The notes below the pieces were generated by a model that did not search any database, had not been told where the DNA came from, and saw nothing but the letters and a program-made list of their open reading frames with translations. This document shows positions 9,174 to 17,653 of a DNA stretch of 64,000 bases, piece after piece. The stretch spans positions 310,001 through 374,000 of the forward strand of contig NZ_JAFCGY010000003.1 of the NCBI RefSeq assembly GCF_016836705.1, in the 5' to 3' direction. The translations under genes and the position numbers were made by a program. Position 1 is the stretch's first letter. Every line of letters starts with the position of its first letter. The DNA comes from Mesorhizobium caraganae (GTDB taxonomy: Bacteria > Pseudomonadota > Alphaproteobacteria > Rhizobiales > Rhizobiaceae).

Positions 9174-10456
9174 GCACGACGGTCTTTGAGCGCGCTCGTA
9201 TCGTCGACCCGTCGCGGGGCATCGATGAAGTCGGCACCGTCGTCGTCGAGGGCCGCAAGATCGTTGCTGCCGGCAAGGCTGCCCTGAACCAGGGGGTGCC
9301 GGCGGGAGCCACAGTCGTCGACTGCGCCGGCAAGACGATTATCCCCGGCCTGATCGATGCGCGCGTCTTTATCGGCGAGCCCGGTGGCGAACACCGCGAG
9401 ACGATTGCATCGGCAAGCGTTGCGGCGGCGGCCGGGGGCGTCACCTCCGTCGTCATGATGCCCGACACCGACCCGGTGATCGACAATGTCGCGCTGGTCG
9501 AATTCGTGCTGCGCACCGCCAGGGACACCGCAATCGTCAATATCTTCCCGGCTGCGGCGATCACCAAGGGCCTTGCCGGTCGCGAAATGACCGAGTTCGG
9601 CCTGCTGCGCGAGGCCGGCGCGGTCGCCTTCACCGACGGCCGGCATACAATATCCAGCGCGCTGGTGATGCGCCGGGCCCTGACCTATGCCCGCGATTTC
9701 GGCGGCGTCATCGCGCATGAGACGCAGGATGGCGATCTCGCCTCGGCAGGCGTGATGAATGAAGGCCTCTATGCCAGCTGGCTCGGCCTCGCCGGCATTC
9801 CACGCGAGGCCGAGTCCATCCCGCTGGAGCGCGACCTGGCCCTGGCGCGGTTGACACGCGGCACCTACCACGCGGCCAAGATTTCGACGGAAATGGCAGC
9901 GCAAGCCGTGAGGCGGGCGAAAGCCGACCAAGCCAATGTCACGGCAGGCGTCACGATCCACAATCTGTCACTCAACGAGAACGATGTCGGGGAATACCGC
10001 ACCTTCTTCCGGCTGACGCCGCCGCTGCGCGCCGAGGAGGACCGGCTGGCGATGATCGAAGCGGTCAAGGACGGCACGATCGACATCATCGTCTCGTCGC
10101 ACGACCCGCAGGATGTCGACACCAAGCGCCTGCCCTTCGCCGATGCCGCTGCCGGCGCCATCGGGCTGGAGACGTTGCTGGGCGCAGCACTGCGGCTCTA
10201 CCACAATGGCGATGTGCCGCTGCTCAGGCTGGTCGAGACGCTGTCCACGGCACCGGCCAAACTGTTCGGCCTGCCCGGCGGCACGCTGAAGCCTGGCGCG
10301 CCGGCTGATCTTGCAGTCGTCGATCTGGAAGAACCCTGGATCGTCAGCGAAAGCGGTATCCGTTCGCGCTCGAAAAACACCTGTTTCGAAGGCGCGCGGC
10401 TGCAGGGCATGGTCTTGCAAACGCTGGTAGCGGGCCGCACAGTGTTTTCGACCTAG
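9170..10456 (+). CDS. Dihydroorotase-like protein lacking metal ligands (PyrC' / PyrX type)
   Basis: A 428-aa amidohydrolase-fold protein with the length and layout of class I dihydroorotases, but the metal-binding DxHxH motif is degenerate. Where the family has D-M-H-V-H this protein has D63-A-R-V-F67, so both histidines are gone. The later HCED, HxST and ATDHAPH regions are also replaced ([22 protein letters not shown]). By analogy with Pseudomonas PyrC', it probably has no dihydroorotase activity and instead supports assembly or stability of the PyrB holoenzyme. A genuine pyrC should exist elsewhere. It overlaps pyrB by 4 bp. Confidence 0.85.
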   Translation: MSTTVFERARIVDPSRGIDEVGTVVVEGRKIVAAGKAALNQGVPAGATVVDCAGKTIIPGLIDARVFIGEPGGEHRETIASASVAAAAGGVTSVVMMPDTDPVIDNVALVEFVLRTARDTAIVNIFPAAAITKGLAGREMTEFGLLREAGAVAFTDGRHTISSALVMRRALTYARDFGGVIAHETQDGDLASAGVMNEGLYASWLGLAGIPREAESIPLERDLALARLTRGTYHAAKISTEMAAQAVRRAKADQANVTAGVTIHNLSLNENDVGEYRTFFRLTPPLRAEEDRLAMIEAVKDGTIDIIVSSHDPQDVDTKRLPFADAAAGAIGLETLLGAALRLYHNGDVPLLRLVETLSTAPAKLFGLPGGTLKPGAPADLAVVDLEEPWIVSESGIRSRSKNTCFEGARLQGMVLQTLVAGRTVFST

Positions 10457-10512
10457 AGTGATCGCGGCACGTCGCGCGTCGATCTGCTGCCAGGGAAATG
10501 CGGGGGGAAACA

Positions 10513-11118
10513 ATGAGTTACAACGTCATCCTGGCATTGCTGTTCGGCTATCTCCTGGGTTCGATTCCCTTTGGCCTGCTGATCACCCGCGCCGCCGGTC
10601 TCGGCGACGTGCGCAAGATAGGCTCCGGCAATATCGGCGCCACCAATGTGCTGCGCACCGGCAATAAGGGCCTGGCCGCCGCGACGCTGGTGCTCGACGC
10701 GCTGAAGGGCACGGCGGCGGTGATGATCGCGCGCCATTATGGGCACGACTTCGGACCGTGGGCCGGCCTTGGACTCTGGGCAGGCCTCGGCGCCTTCCTT
10801 GGCCATCTGTTTCCCGTCTGGCTTGGTTTCAAGGGCGGCAAGGGCGTGGCGACCTATCTCGGCGTGCTGATCGCGCTCGGCTGGCATGTGGCGTTGATCT
10901 TCATCGTCGTCTGGCTGGCGATGGCTTTCGTCTTCCGCTACTCGTCGCTGGCGGCGCTGACGGCAGCGGTCATCGTGCCGATTGCGCTGTATTTCCTGAG
11001 CACGCCTGAGGTCGCCGGGCTGTTCGTGGTGATGAGCCTGATCGTCATTGTAAAACACCGCGCCAACATTTCGCGCCTGCTTGCCGGCACCGAGGGTAAG
11101 ATTGGAGCCAAGGGATGA
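10513..11118 (+). CDS. plsY: Glycerol-3-phosphate acyltransferase, acyl-phosphate dependent
   Basis: Integral membrane acyltransferase that makes lysophosphatidic acid from acyl-phosphate and glycerol 3-phosphate, the first step of phospholipid synthesis. Visible motifs are GSIPFG, the glycine-rich [12 protein letters not shown] loop, and [17 protein letters not shown]. There are about five membrane segments and 201 aa. ATG at 10513 follows GCGGGGGGAAACA; an in-frame ATG five codons upstream lacks a ribosome site. It overlaps dprA by 4 bp (ATGA). Confidence 0.95.
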   Translation: MSYNVILALLFGYLLGSIPFGLLITRAAGLGDVRKIGSGNIGATNVLRTGNKGLAAATLVLDALKGTAAVMIARHYGHDFGPWAGLGLWAGLGAFLGHLFPVWLGFKGGKGVATYLGVLIALGWHVALIFIVVWLAMAFVFRYSSLAALTAAVIVPIALYFLSTPEVAGLFVVMSLIVIVKHRANISRLLAGTEGKIGAKG

Positions 11119-12251
11119 GCAAGCCTGCCGCCGGGCCGCGCCTCAGCGACCGGCAGCGGCTGAGCTGGCTGCGGCTGATCCGCACGCAAAATGTCGGCCC
11201 GGCCTCTTTTCGCGAATTGATCAACCGCTTCGGCTCGGCCGAGACAGCGCTCGAGATGCTGCCCGAGCTGATGATTTCGGGCGGCGCCAGAAAAATCGTC
11301 CGCATTCCCTCCATCGCCGAGGCCGAAGCGGAACTGGAGGCGGCCGGCGAGAACGGCGCCCGCTTCGTCGGCATCGGCGAGGCCGACTACCCGCCGATGC
11401 TCAAGAATATGGACAATCCGCCGCCGCTGATTGCCATGAAAGGCGAGGCCGCGGTGTTCCGCCTGCCGGCCGTTGCCATTGTCGGCGCCCGCAACGCGTC
11501 GCTCGCCGGGATCAAGATGGCGCGCATGCTGGCGACGGATCTTGGCCGCGACGGCTATGCCATTGTGTCAGGCCTGGCGCGCGGCATCGACACGGCGGCA
11601 CATCAGGGCAGTCTCTCGACAGGCACGATTGGGGTGCTGGCAGGCGGGCTCGACGTCCCCTACCCGCCCGAAAATGCCGGCTTGTGCGACGACATAGCCG
11701 AACGTGGCGGCGCCGTTATTTCGGAGATGCCGTTCGGCTGGCAGCCGCGGGCGCAGGATTTTCCGCGCCGCAACCGGCTTGTCGCGGGTGCGGCCCTCGG
11801 ACTGGTGGTGATTGAGGCGGCGCAACGCTCCGGCTCGCTGATTAGCGCGCGCCTGGCCGGCGAAATGGGCCGGCTGGTCTTTGCCGTGCCAGGTTCACCG
11901 CTCGATCCGCGTTGCGCCGGCTCAAACGGCCTGCTCAAGGATGGCGCCACTCTCGTCACCGAGGCGGCCGATGTTTCGGGCGCGATCGCGCCTTTGGCCG
12001 GCACGCGGTCGCCCATGGCGGCGTCCTCGGAAAAGGCGCCCGACTTTTCGGCAACGCCGCCGCCCGGCGAGGACGAGCGCAGCGGCGTCCTCGAAGTGTT
12101 GGGGCCGACTCCGGTGGCGGTGGATGAAATCATCCGCCACACCGGCCTCAACGCCGCCCAGGTGTCGATGGTGCTGCTTGAACTCGACCTTGCCGGCCGC
12201 ATCGAGCGCCACGCCGGCGGCAATGTCTCGCTGGTGTTCGGCGGCTCCTGA
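11115..12251 (+). CDS. dprA: DNA processing protein DprA
   Basis: Loads RecA on incoming single-stranded DNA during natural transformation and is widely conserved even in bacteria not known to be competent. It has an N-terminal SAM-like region ([14 protein letters not shown]), the Rossmann-like core with [30 protein letters not shown] and [10 protein letters not shown], and a C-terminal winged-helix DML1-type domain (about residues 310-378, [14 protein letters not shown]). The 378-aa length is normal. It is the last gene of the pyrB-pyrX-plsY-dprA unit and convergent with a membrane-protein gene 3 bp away. Confidence 0.95.
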   Translation: MSKPAAGPRLSDRQRLSWLRLIRTQNVGPASFRELINRFGSAETALEMLPELMISGGARKIVRIPSIAEAEAELEAAGENGARFVGIGEADYPPMLKNMDNPPPLIAMKGEAAVFRLPAVAIVGARNASLAGIKMARMLATDLGRDGYAIVSGLARGIDTAAHQGSLSTGTIGVLAGGLDVPYPPENAGLCDDIAERGGAVISEMPFGWQPRAQDFPRRNRLVAGAALGLVVIEAAQRSGSLISARLAGEMGRLVFAVPGSPLDPRCAGSNGLLKDGATLVTEAADVSGAIAPLAGTRSPMAASSEKAPDFSATPPPGEDERSGVLEVLGPTPVAVDEIIRHTGLNAAQVSMVLLELDLAGRIERHAGGNVSLVFGGS

Positions 12252-12254
12252 CGG

Positions 12255-13397
12255 CTAGCGGAACAGATACCGCGACACCTCCGGATTGCCACGGCGCCAC
12301 ATCACATTGTCCAGAAAATAATGATGCACGTTGATGAAGATCAGCACGATGAAGAAGAACAGCGATGATCCCAGGACTTGCCTGTCATAGGGGATCAAAG
12401 CCGTCAGCGCGGACGGGATCAGCCAGAAACCGAGATAGCCAAGGGCGGTGCCGCCGACGATAAAGCCGAGGAGCCGGAACCTGTAGAGAGGGCCGAGAAA
12501 GGACAGGACCTTCGGCTGCGGATCGCTTTCGGCATCGGAGCTGTCACGCTCGACGTTTGTCTGGTAGCGCCAGACCACGGCGAGATACTGCAGCGAGTGG
12601 AGCGCAGGCACGATGAGCAGCCAGAGCGGGTTTATTCTGGCAATCAGGATCCAGAGATAGAGCGACGCGACGTAGGCCACCAGGCCGTTATAGGGCAGAC
12701 CGCCGCCGTTCTTTCGCCAGCGATTGACCAACATCCAAAGCGTGGCCGCCGTCGACGCAACGGCCGCCAGCAGGGCAATGTCGGCAATCCAGGAAGGGGC
12801 GGCGAATGTGTAATAGTCCAGCCCGTAATATTTACCCTGGGTGACCGCGGTGTTGGTCTGCAGCCACGCCAGGATCCACACGGCATAGGAGTTGACAAGC
12901 AGCACCTTCTTGTCGCGGTCGTCGAAGAATTTGCGCTTGAGCACCGCGTCCACCATCAGCATGCCGTAGCCCTGCTTGACGTAGTGCCAGCCGACGAAAA
13001 AGAACATGGCGTTGGTTGCATAGCCGAGCAGCCGCGTGTTCGCCGCCGCCGCGCCATAGGCAAAGAACCCGGCCATGACCAGGGGCACGACAATGCCCGC
13101 AAAGATGTAGCGGAGTTGCAGGCTCCTGTCGTAGCCGTCGCCGGACACCTTGCGCGTGAAATTGCGATAGAAAAGCTGGTAGGAGTGGGCGAAGTGGGGA
13201 TAGTTCACGAGATAGGCCACGAAGACCATCGTTGCGGCTACCGGACCCTCATACTCGAGCGGAACGAGAAACAGCACCGGCAGGATGAGAAAAGCGCTGC
13301 CGCCCAGCATGAGGAAATCGGCGACCGGGCCGAAGAGATACTTCTGAGGTGTCGCCGCCTTAGGAGCTACAGCATCCGCCGAAAGCTGAAGTGCCAT
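12255..13397 (-). CDS. Multi-pass membrane protein of unknown function
   Basis: A 380-aa hydrophobic protein with eight or nine predicted membrane segments starting about residue 30. Histidine motifs sit near membrane borders: NYPHFAHSYQ, FVGWHYVKQG, ALHSLQY and the near-C-terminal NVHHYFLD. This spacing of His clusters in a polytopic protein recalls membrane di-iron enzymes or haem-binding proteins, but I cannot name a family. It is separated from dprA by 3 bp, tail to tail. The upstream 13398-13517 stretch should hold its promoter and is the left border of the accessory region. Confidence 0.75.
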   Translation of the reverse strand: MALQLSADAVAPKAATPQKYLFGPVADFLMLGGSAFLILPVLFLVPLEYEGPVAATMVFVAYLVNYPHFAHSYQLFYRNFTRKVSGDGYDRSLQLRYIFAGIVVPLVMAGFFAYGAAAANTRLLGYATNAMFFFVGWHYVKQGYGMLMVDAVLKRKFFDDRDKKVLLVNSYAVWILAWLQTNTAVTQGKYYGLDYYTFAAPSWIADIALLAAVASTAATLWMLVNRWRKNGGGLPYNGLVAYVASLYLWILIARINPLWLLIVPALHSLQYLAVVWRYQTNVERDSSDAESDPQPKVLSFLGPLYRFRLLGFIVGGTALGYLGFWLIPSALTALIPYDRQVLGSSLFFFIVLIFINVHHYFLDNVMWRRGNPEVSRYLFR

Positions 13398-13517
13398 GTT
13401 CGAACCCTCCCCTGGAAGGCCCGAGTTTAGCCAGCGGCGGGTGTGGCGACAAGGTTGGAAGCTGCGCTCTGGGCCGATGCAGGCGCGAGGTTCGTCTGGT
13501 CATTTTGCGAGTAGAAA

Positions 13518-13566
13518 TGGCGAGCGTGAGGGGGTTCGAACCCATGACCTGCTGATTAAAAGTCAG
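13518..13566 (-). tRNA. 3' fragment of a tRNA-Lys-like gene (probable att remnant)
   Basis: Read on the minus strand, this holds the 5' strand and loop of the anticodon arm (loop CTTTTAA, anticodon UUU), the variable region, a T arm with GGTTCGAACC, and an acceptor 3' strand ending in CCA. Homology to the intact tRNA-Lys at 21450-21525 stops abruptly just past the anticodon stem, so the D arm and 5' acceptor strand are absent. About nine of 48 positions differ from the intact gene. The extent and orientation are what a tRNA-targeting integrase leaves at the far end of an insertion. Confidence 0.65.
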
Positions 13567-13624
13567 GGCTCAACACTAAAACGAATGCAAGCACTACGAC
13601 GCGACGCCGCGAGCGGCAAGGCGA

Positions 13625-13879
13625 TCACTCGCCTGCCATCGGCCAGTGCTGTGACGATATCCAGGAGCCAAAGGCAGGGCTCAAGCGGCTCGCAGCAGAC
13701 GAGAGGGACGCTGCCAACACATTCAGGCGGGGTTGAAGGTGCCCGACCGAGCGCTCGCGTATCCTCAACACCAGCAGGCGCGTGGCTGCGAATGGCGCCA
13801 AGACGACAAACGCCATCGTGACACTGACGAAAACCGACAAGAAACAAATCCCGCCGGGGACGGAGCAAACTGTTTCCAT
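13625..13879 (-). CDS. Small hypothetical membrane protein
   Basis: 84 codons with a good ribosome site (AAAGGGG, six bases before ATG at 13879). One hydrophobic segment (about residues 9-31, ICFLSVFVSVTMAFVVLAPFA) is followed by a short basic stretch (RLLVLRIRERSVG), like an N-in/C-out anchored peptide. The C-terminal half is low complexity, Ser/Ala rich. It lies just inside the tRNA fragment of the accessory region. No family recognised; a chance frame cannot be excluded. Confidence 0.4.
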   Translation of the reverse strand: METVCSVPGGICFLSVFVSVTMAFVVLAPFAATRLLVLRIRERSVGHLQPRLNVLAASLSSAASRLSPAFGSWISSQHWPMAGE

Positions 13880-14005
13880 GACGTACCCCTTTCCACCGTT
13901 GACCTGGCGGCCCCCCTCCGCGCGCCTGCAAAGGATGATCTCACTTCAGGGGAAATACAAGCATGTTCTAATAGACCGAGCCGCAAGAGGTTCTCAGGAG
14001 ATCAG

Positions 14006-14143
14006 ATGAGCCTTCTTCGTCCCGGATCAAAGCCAAAAAAGCGCACCCAACAGCGGCTGCTTCGAGGCTGTGAGGCGCAGCAGCCGACTCATACGGTGCG
14101 AACAGCGGTCATGGCATCGCTCTGGCGGGCTAAAGGAACCTAA
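14006..14143 (+). CDS. Small basic hypothetical protein
   Basis: 45 codons beginning MSLLRPGSKPKKRTQQ, with CAGGAG five bases before the ATG. Strongly basic (many Lys/Arg in the first 20 residues) and without a hydrophobic segment. No family recognised. The ribosome site is the main support. Confidence 0.35.
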   Translation: MSLLRPGSKPKKRTQQRLLRGCEAQQPTHTVRTAVMASLWRAKGT

Positions 14144-14192
14144 TTCTACGCTCAATCGTTCAATCAGGGTATGGCGCCAATCGGGTGTGCGC

Positions 14193-14384
14193 ATGAACCC
14201 TCGTGACAAGGCTATTTCTCCGTTTGAGGAGGAACAACACCAGGTCCAACTCGCAAAGAGCGCGCGCCTCCGAGAGCTTCGATCTCATGCGTCTTGGCTG
14301 GCCTTCGACCCTCATGCCCAGTTTCATGATGAGATAGACCTCTCAGCCATTTTTGAGGAAAACGCGTCGCGCCCACGCTTATAG
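14193..14384 (+). CDS. Small hypothetical protein
   Basis: 63 codons (MNPRDKAISPFEEEQHQVQL...). Composition is charged and helical (EEEQHQVQLAKSARLREL), ending in DEIDLSAIFEENASRPRL, which looks like protein-coding rather than random sequence. It has no clear ribosome site. It starts 49 bp after the preceding small gene and may be in the same transcript. Function unknown. Confidence 0.35.
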   Translation: MNPRDKAISPFEEEQHQVQLAKSARLRELRSHASWLAFDPHAQFHDEIDLSAIFEENASRPRL

Positions 14385-14830
14385 GGCGACGTACGTCCCA
14401 GGGACTTCAGTCGTAATTGAGTCATTCCTAATATGCCTATAGCTTAGGCAGTGCGGGGGACCCCCGAATTCCAAACCCGCAATGGCCGGTGCGCCTGCTT
14501 GCCCAAGCAACCCCCCGCACCGGCCATTCCTACTGGGGTTGAGGAGCTATCGCCTCGAGGCGATGGAAGGAGACGGAGGGAAGGTCCTGCGGCTGAGCAG
14601 CGCCGAAAACGATCTGGGTTAACGTCACATGTCGATTGGTGAAATGCGGAATGTCCAATCGACGATTTCGGAACCAAAACGGTAACGTCAGACCTTAATC
14701 CAACAGCAGAAGCCCGCTACTGGGTGCTCAGCACGGGCTATGTACCCCGCAATGGAACCGACCCTTGTATCGATAAAACTGAATATTCGGCAGATCACCA
14801 GGTCTGCCGATTATCGAGGGAGGATGTCAT
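14385..14830. other. Intergenic stretch with one GGCCGG hairpin
   Basis: No convincing gene. It contains the hairpin repeat at 14481-14528. Near 14711-14739 is an imperfect AGCCCG...CGGGCT inverted repeat without a T run. Upstream of the GYD gene a GGAAC pentamer near 14753 is present, but no CGTT follows at promoter distance. Confidence 0.5.
14481..14528. repeat. GGCCGG hairpin family, copy 1
   Basis: Perfect 13-bp inverted repeat: AATGGCCGGTGCG on the left and CGCACCGGCCATT on the right, with a 22-base C-rich loop. Three related hairpins lie at 16587-16626, 16751-16798 and 17859-17899. There is no T run after the stem, so it is not a classical terminator. Confidence 0.7.
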
Positions 14831-15163
14831 ATGCCAACGTTCATAGTCACAGGGTCCTATTCAGCCGCCGCAGCGAGTGGAATGATTGACAATCCGTCGA
14901 ACCGAGAAAAGGCGGCCCGTGCCATCTTTGAAGCAGCAGGCGGGAAACTGCATTCTTTCTACGTCACGACGGGTGAAACTGACTGGATGGCAATCACGGA
15001 ATTCGGCGACGGTGCTGACCTGATCCCCGCACTTCTCGTCGTCGGCGCATCGGGAGCAGTATCGAATATCAAAACCGTGCGAGCATACACGGGCGCAGAG
15101 TTCAAGGCGGCCCAAGAGAAGGCGGGAAAAATCGCTTCTTCCTACAAATCCCCGGCAAAATAA
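14831..15163 (+). CDS. GYD domain-containing protein
   Basis: 110-aa single-domain protein (MPTFIVTGSYSAAAASGMID...). The family fold starts with a beta strand and the GSYS turn, followed by AARAIFEAAGGKLHSFYVTTGETDWMAI, and resembles ferredoxin-like dimeric alpha-beta barrel proteins of unknown function. Ribosome site GAGGGAGG precedes the ATG. A strong terminator follows at 15229-15255. It is the best-conserved-looking gene of the accessory region and appears monocistronic. Confidence 0.85.
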   Translation: MPTFIVTGSYSAAAASGMIDNPSNREKAARAIFEAAGGKLHSFYVTTGETDWMAITEFGDGADLIPALLVVGASGAVSNIKTVRAYTGAEFKAAQEKAGKIASSYKSPAK

Positions 15164-15228
15164 GCAGACCACACTGGCGCGCCATCACGGGCCGGCAAGG
15201 CCTGTAATTTATCACGCTGCTAAGTCTG

Positions 15229-15255
15229 GCCCGCTGCTTCGGTGGCGGGCTTTTT
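15229..15255 (+). terminator. Rho-independent terminator after the GYD gene
   Basis: GCCCGC stem, ten-base loop (TGCTTCGGTG), GCGGGC stem, then TTTTT. It belongs to the near-identical terminator family also found at 19710, 20101, 20726 and 21344. Confidence 0.85.
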
Positions 15256-15502
15256 AAGGCTCGAAGGGCAGCTCATACCCACATTGACGGCACTTGAACG
15301 CGCCACCGCTCGCTTGATCGGCCATGGGCTCCTGCTTTGCTCGCGATATCCAACAGCGCGAGCATTGTGGCGTCTCGTCAATGATGGGCTGATATCGATG
15401 TACGCGGGCACCGGCAGAGGCACTGCTATCCAGATCTGATTTCAGTTTTGCCCGAGTTTCATCGCGTGAAGGGCGACCTTGCGCCGTAGGACAGGCGCCC
15501 AA
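15254..15502 (-). CDS. Small zinc-ribbon-like hypothetical protein
   Basis: An open frame of up to 82 codons whose C-terminal half has two CxxC knuckles 28 residues apart (CSRCW and FKCRQCGYEL), the pattern of a zinc ribbon. The N-terminal half is charged and Ser/Ala rich. The first start is TTG at 15502 with no good ribosome site, so the true start is uncertain. The stop codon overlaps the terminator of the convergent GYD gene. Function unknown. Confidence 0.5.
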   Translation of the reverse strand: MGACPTAQGRPSRDETRAKLKSDLDSSASAGARVHRYQPIIDETPQCSRCWISRAKQEPMADQASGGAFKCRQCGYELPFEP

Positions 15503-15747
15503 AGGTCTGTGCGTGGCTCCCTGAGGGCGGCAGCGATGTCGTCGAACGTGTGTTCCATGCCAAGATTCTAGATCGAAACCGCGAATCTGTGAATCCCCAT
15601 CCTCTGGTGTGAAGACACCAGTTCTTCAACTGCTGAAAAGAAGGATCGCCGGGCGAGGAACCCCAAATCCTCAAGCCCGGCCAAGTTACTTCCTGATCCC
15701 CATCAGGAGTCCGGTGGAGGAGTGAACTGCAGACAGGCCGCCGGCTC

Positions 15748-15783
15748 AAAAAAATGGCTCGCCTTTTCCGAAGAGCGAGCCAT
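15748..15783 (-). terminator. Rho-independent terminator, minus strand
   Basis: On the minus strand, ATGGCTCGC pairs with GCGAGCCAT around a 12-base loop and is followed by seven T. It lies 45 bp past the stop of the secreted protein gene at 15829-16134 and terminates it. Confidence 0.85.
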
Positions 15784-15828
15784 TAGAGGAAGCCGCTTTT
15801 GCCGGTGCGCGATCGGCGGCACTCACCA

Positions 15829-16134
15829 TCATGGGACGCGGCCAACCGGCACGCCGCAGCGGCAGAGAGGGCAGCGGCCATCACGGGTCTGGACATAGGC
15901 CGGCATCGGCATCTGCGGCCAGTCGCACTCATTGCCGAATTGACGGACATAGCGGTCGTAAGTGTTCGGCCCGGTGCTCAGCACCACCGCATGCTGGCTC
16001 TGGATCATCTGTTGAAGCTCTTCGCAACTCATCTTGCGCGTGTCCGACCGGGCGTCGGCTAAGCCGGTCGCGGCAAATAAGATCGCTGCCGTCATCGAAA
16101 TAGTTCGGTGCCTGTAAATTCGGTGCATAAGCAT
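15829..16134 (-). CDS. Small secreted hypothetical protein
   Basis: 101-aa protein beginning MLMHRIYRHRTISMTAAILF, with a signal peptide likely cut after GLADA (about residue 28). The mature part (MSCEELQQMIQSQHAVVLST, YDRYVRQFGNECDW, DGRCPLCRCGVPVG) has five cysteines clustered near the C-terminus, suggesting a disulfide-bonded periplasmic protein. ATG at 16134 is chosen because GAGGGTGA lies upstream; ATG at 16128 or 16095 is possible. A terminator follows directly. No family recognised. Confidence 0.6.
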   Translation of the reverse strand: MLMHRIYRHRTISMTAAILFAATGLADARSDTRKMSCEELQQMIQSQHAVVLSTGPNTYDRYVRQFGNECDWPQMPMPAYVQTRDGRCPLCRCGVPVGRVP

Positions 16135-16498
16135 TGGCGTCACCCTCGAACTGATATGCCACGCGAAACTTGCACCCCGGCCTGCGGTTCGGCAACAACC
16201 AGCCGGCCACATTTTGCGGCGCAAGGTGATTGTATATTTGTGAGCCAAGAGCCGACCGTAGCCACCCGTTTCCTGCTAACAGTGTCCGCGCGGCGGCATT
16301 AAGTGCGCAACCAGCACGCCTGACGTGGCCGGTCAATTCCATGTGCTGCCCGATCACTGCCTTCGAAGTCGAATCGACAACCGAATGCGGGAAGGCATAG
16401 GAGGGGATCGTCACGCTGATGCGGTCGGGTGTCACCCGACCGCGCACAACCGCGGTGACGGCGACCTCATCGCCTACTTTGATATTACCCCTAGCCAT
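15929..16498 (-). CDS. Hypothetical protein; N-terminal part credible, C-terminal part doubtful
   Basis: Starts at ATG 16498 with MARGNIKVGDEVAVTAVVRGRV...ISVTIPSYAFPHSVVDSTS, a beta-rich sequence resembling an OB-like or SH3-like small domain. After about residue 60 the composition changes, and the last third overlaps in another frame the better-supported secreted protein gene at 15829-16134. The simplest reading is a short gene whose 3' part has been frameshifted or replaced, so it may be a pseudogene. Only the first 60 residues should be trusted. Confidence 0.35.
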   Translation of the reverse strand: MARGNIKVGDEVAVTAVVRGRVTPDRISVTIPSYAFPHSVVDSTSKAVIGQHMELTGHVRRAGCALNAAARTLLAGNGWLRSALGSQIYNHLAPQNVAGWLLPNRRPGCKFRVAYQFEGDANAYAPNLQAPNYFDDGSDLICRDRLSRRPVGHAQDELRRASTDDPEPACGGAEHRAEHLRPLCPSIRQ

Positions 16499-16586
16499 GA
16501 CCAGATTCTGGCGCGGTGGGCGCTGGCGTCAAGATAAGGGCGAGCTAATAAGCGCGGTATCCCTTGCACCTCAGCCGTAGGAGAAT

Positions 16587-16626
16587 AGCCGGTGCAGGTT
16601 AACCCCAGACCCGCACTGCACCGGCT
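16587..16626. repeat. GGCCGG hairpin family, copy 2 (variant)
   Basis: Perfect 11-bp inverted repeat AGCCGGTGCAG / CTGCACCGGCT with an 18-base loop. It is followed about 45 bases later by GCATATTAGCAATC. Confidence 0.65.
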
Positions 16627-16750
16627 AAGCGAGCCCAGAAAACCTCGCTCTGAAACGTATTTTATCGCATATTAGCAATCTCTCAATGAGACTGAATGCC
16701 CAAAGTCGCTGGGCACAAAGACGCAAGGCATGCCAGCGCTACCCAAGGGG

Positions 16751-16798
16751 AATGGCCGGCGCAGCTGGGGTGCTCGGGTTGCGGACCGCACCGGCCAC
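16751..16798. repeat. GGCCGG hairpin family, copy 3
   Basis: Inverted repeat TGGCCGGCGC / GCACCGGCCA (one mismatch) with a loop of about 26 bases, preceded by AA as in copy 1. The same 14-base string follows about 45 bases downstream. Confidence 0.65.
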
Positions 16799-16874
16799 TG
16801 CGGGAAGGTATTAAGCCCACCCACGTCGCTGACGCTAACGGCATATTAGCAATCACGCAATAAAGCCGATCGGT

Positions 16875-17116
16875 CTACCCAGACGTAGGCGGCTGCGCTG
16901 GCCCTGTCCCGTTCGGCTGGATGAACGGCGCCCTCTTGCCTGTGATGATCTCAATCGACTTCAGCAGCGGTCCGTGGACCTCACGAAGCGCTTGGTAGTG
17001 CTCGCTGTGGTATGCCAGGAGGGACCGATGATGCTCTTGTGCAGCGCCTCTGCTGCCGCGAGGAAGCGCTCGATCTCATCCTGCGATAGCTGCTTGGAAG
17101 GTTTGGTTCTGGCCAT
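16875..17116 (-). pseudogene. Hypothetical gene broken by a one-base frameshift
   Basis: Begins at ATG 17116 with GGAG six bases upstream and reads MARTKPSKQLSQDEIERFLA...LHKSIIGP. In that frame it continues with unlike sequence to a stop. Skipping back one base at the CCC run near 17019-17021 restores a smooth protein, LLAYHSEHYQALREVHGPLL...IEIITGKRAPFIQPNGTGP, ending at TAG 16875. The intact product would be about 80 aa, soluble and helical. A missing C in the homopolymer explains it; sequencing error is possible. Function unknown. Confidence 0.6.
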
Positions 17117-17398
17117 TGGCGATCTCCGTTGAAGGGGTTCGCCGCAAGGATAATAATCCTACATGTCGGCTCGGCTGACAAGCGGGCTCGCTGGCCATGA
17201 CCTCACAGGAAGCAGTAGGGCCAAGACGGTCAAGGACATCACCGACCAGAATGGCCGCAATAAAACGAAAATAGGACCAAGAGCGCATCACCTCAGCACG
17301 GCGCTTGCGCAATTACTAATTTAGTGAAACCTTAAATGCTTCTGGGGAGCAGACGCGAGAGACCGGTCGGTCCAGTTATGGGGCGGCATTGAACATAA
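17117..17398. other. Intergenic stretch upstream of the SyrA-like gene
   Basis: A weak minus-strand frame from about 17288 (MRSWSYFRFIAAIL...) has one hydrophobic start but overlaps the frameshifted gene and has no convincing continuation. Otherwise nothing recognisable. AT content rises towards 17330-17398, consistent with a promoter for the downstream plus-strand gene. Confidence 0.4.
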
Positions 17399-17653
17399 AT
17401 GTTTTTTCCGCGATTCCTGATCGGGATGTTCGCCACGTCGACCGTGGTGGCGATCTGGATTTATCTAGCAACGGATTCGTTCTGGAAGTCGCTTGCGTGG
17501 ACATTGCTGATTTTGATCATTTTCCAGGTTGGATATTTCCTATTGTCATTCGCGCTTTTCTATAAGTTTTGGACGAAGAGAACCGAAGAAAAACCTAACA
17601 CTGCCGAGCCTACCCGTCGGGACGGTGGTGTCTCATCTGAAGGCGGCCGATGA
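17399..17653 (+). CDS. SyrA/ExoX-like exopolysaccharide production repressor family protein
   Basis: 84-aa inner-membrane peptide with two hydrophobic segments (about residues 4-24, FPRFLIGMFATSTVVAIWIYL, and 31-58) and a short polar tail (KRTEEKPNTAEPTRRDGG). The arrangement and the MFFPRFLIGMFATSTVVAIW opening match small rhizobial proteins annotated as exopolysaccharide production repressors. Sinorhizobium SyrA promotes and ExoX inhibits succinoglycan production, so the direction of effect cannot be predicted. No strong ribosome site is visible. It is an orphan within the accessory stretch. Confidence 0.7.
   Translation: MFFPRFLIGMFATSTVVAIWIYLATDSFWKSLAWTLLILIIFQVGYFLLSFALFYKFWTKRTEEKPNTAEPTRRDGGVSSEGGR

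Larger units (their letters stand above)
16499..16874. other. Gene-free stretch with two GGCCGG hairpins and a short direct repeat
   Basis: No plausible coding frame. It holds hairpins at 16587-16626 and 16751-16798. The 14-base string GCATATTAGCAATC occurs twice, near 16668 and 16842, each shortly after one hairpin, so hairpin plus string may be one duplicated unit of roughly 175 bp. Confidence 0.55.

Noticed and set aside
9170..10456. Functional dihydroorotase pyrC
   Set aside because: Both histidines of the DxHxH metal motif are missing.
17064..17312. Minus-strand frame MRSWSYFRFIAAIL...
   Set aside because: Overlaps the better-supported frameshifted gene, and the second half loses protein-like composition.
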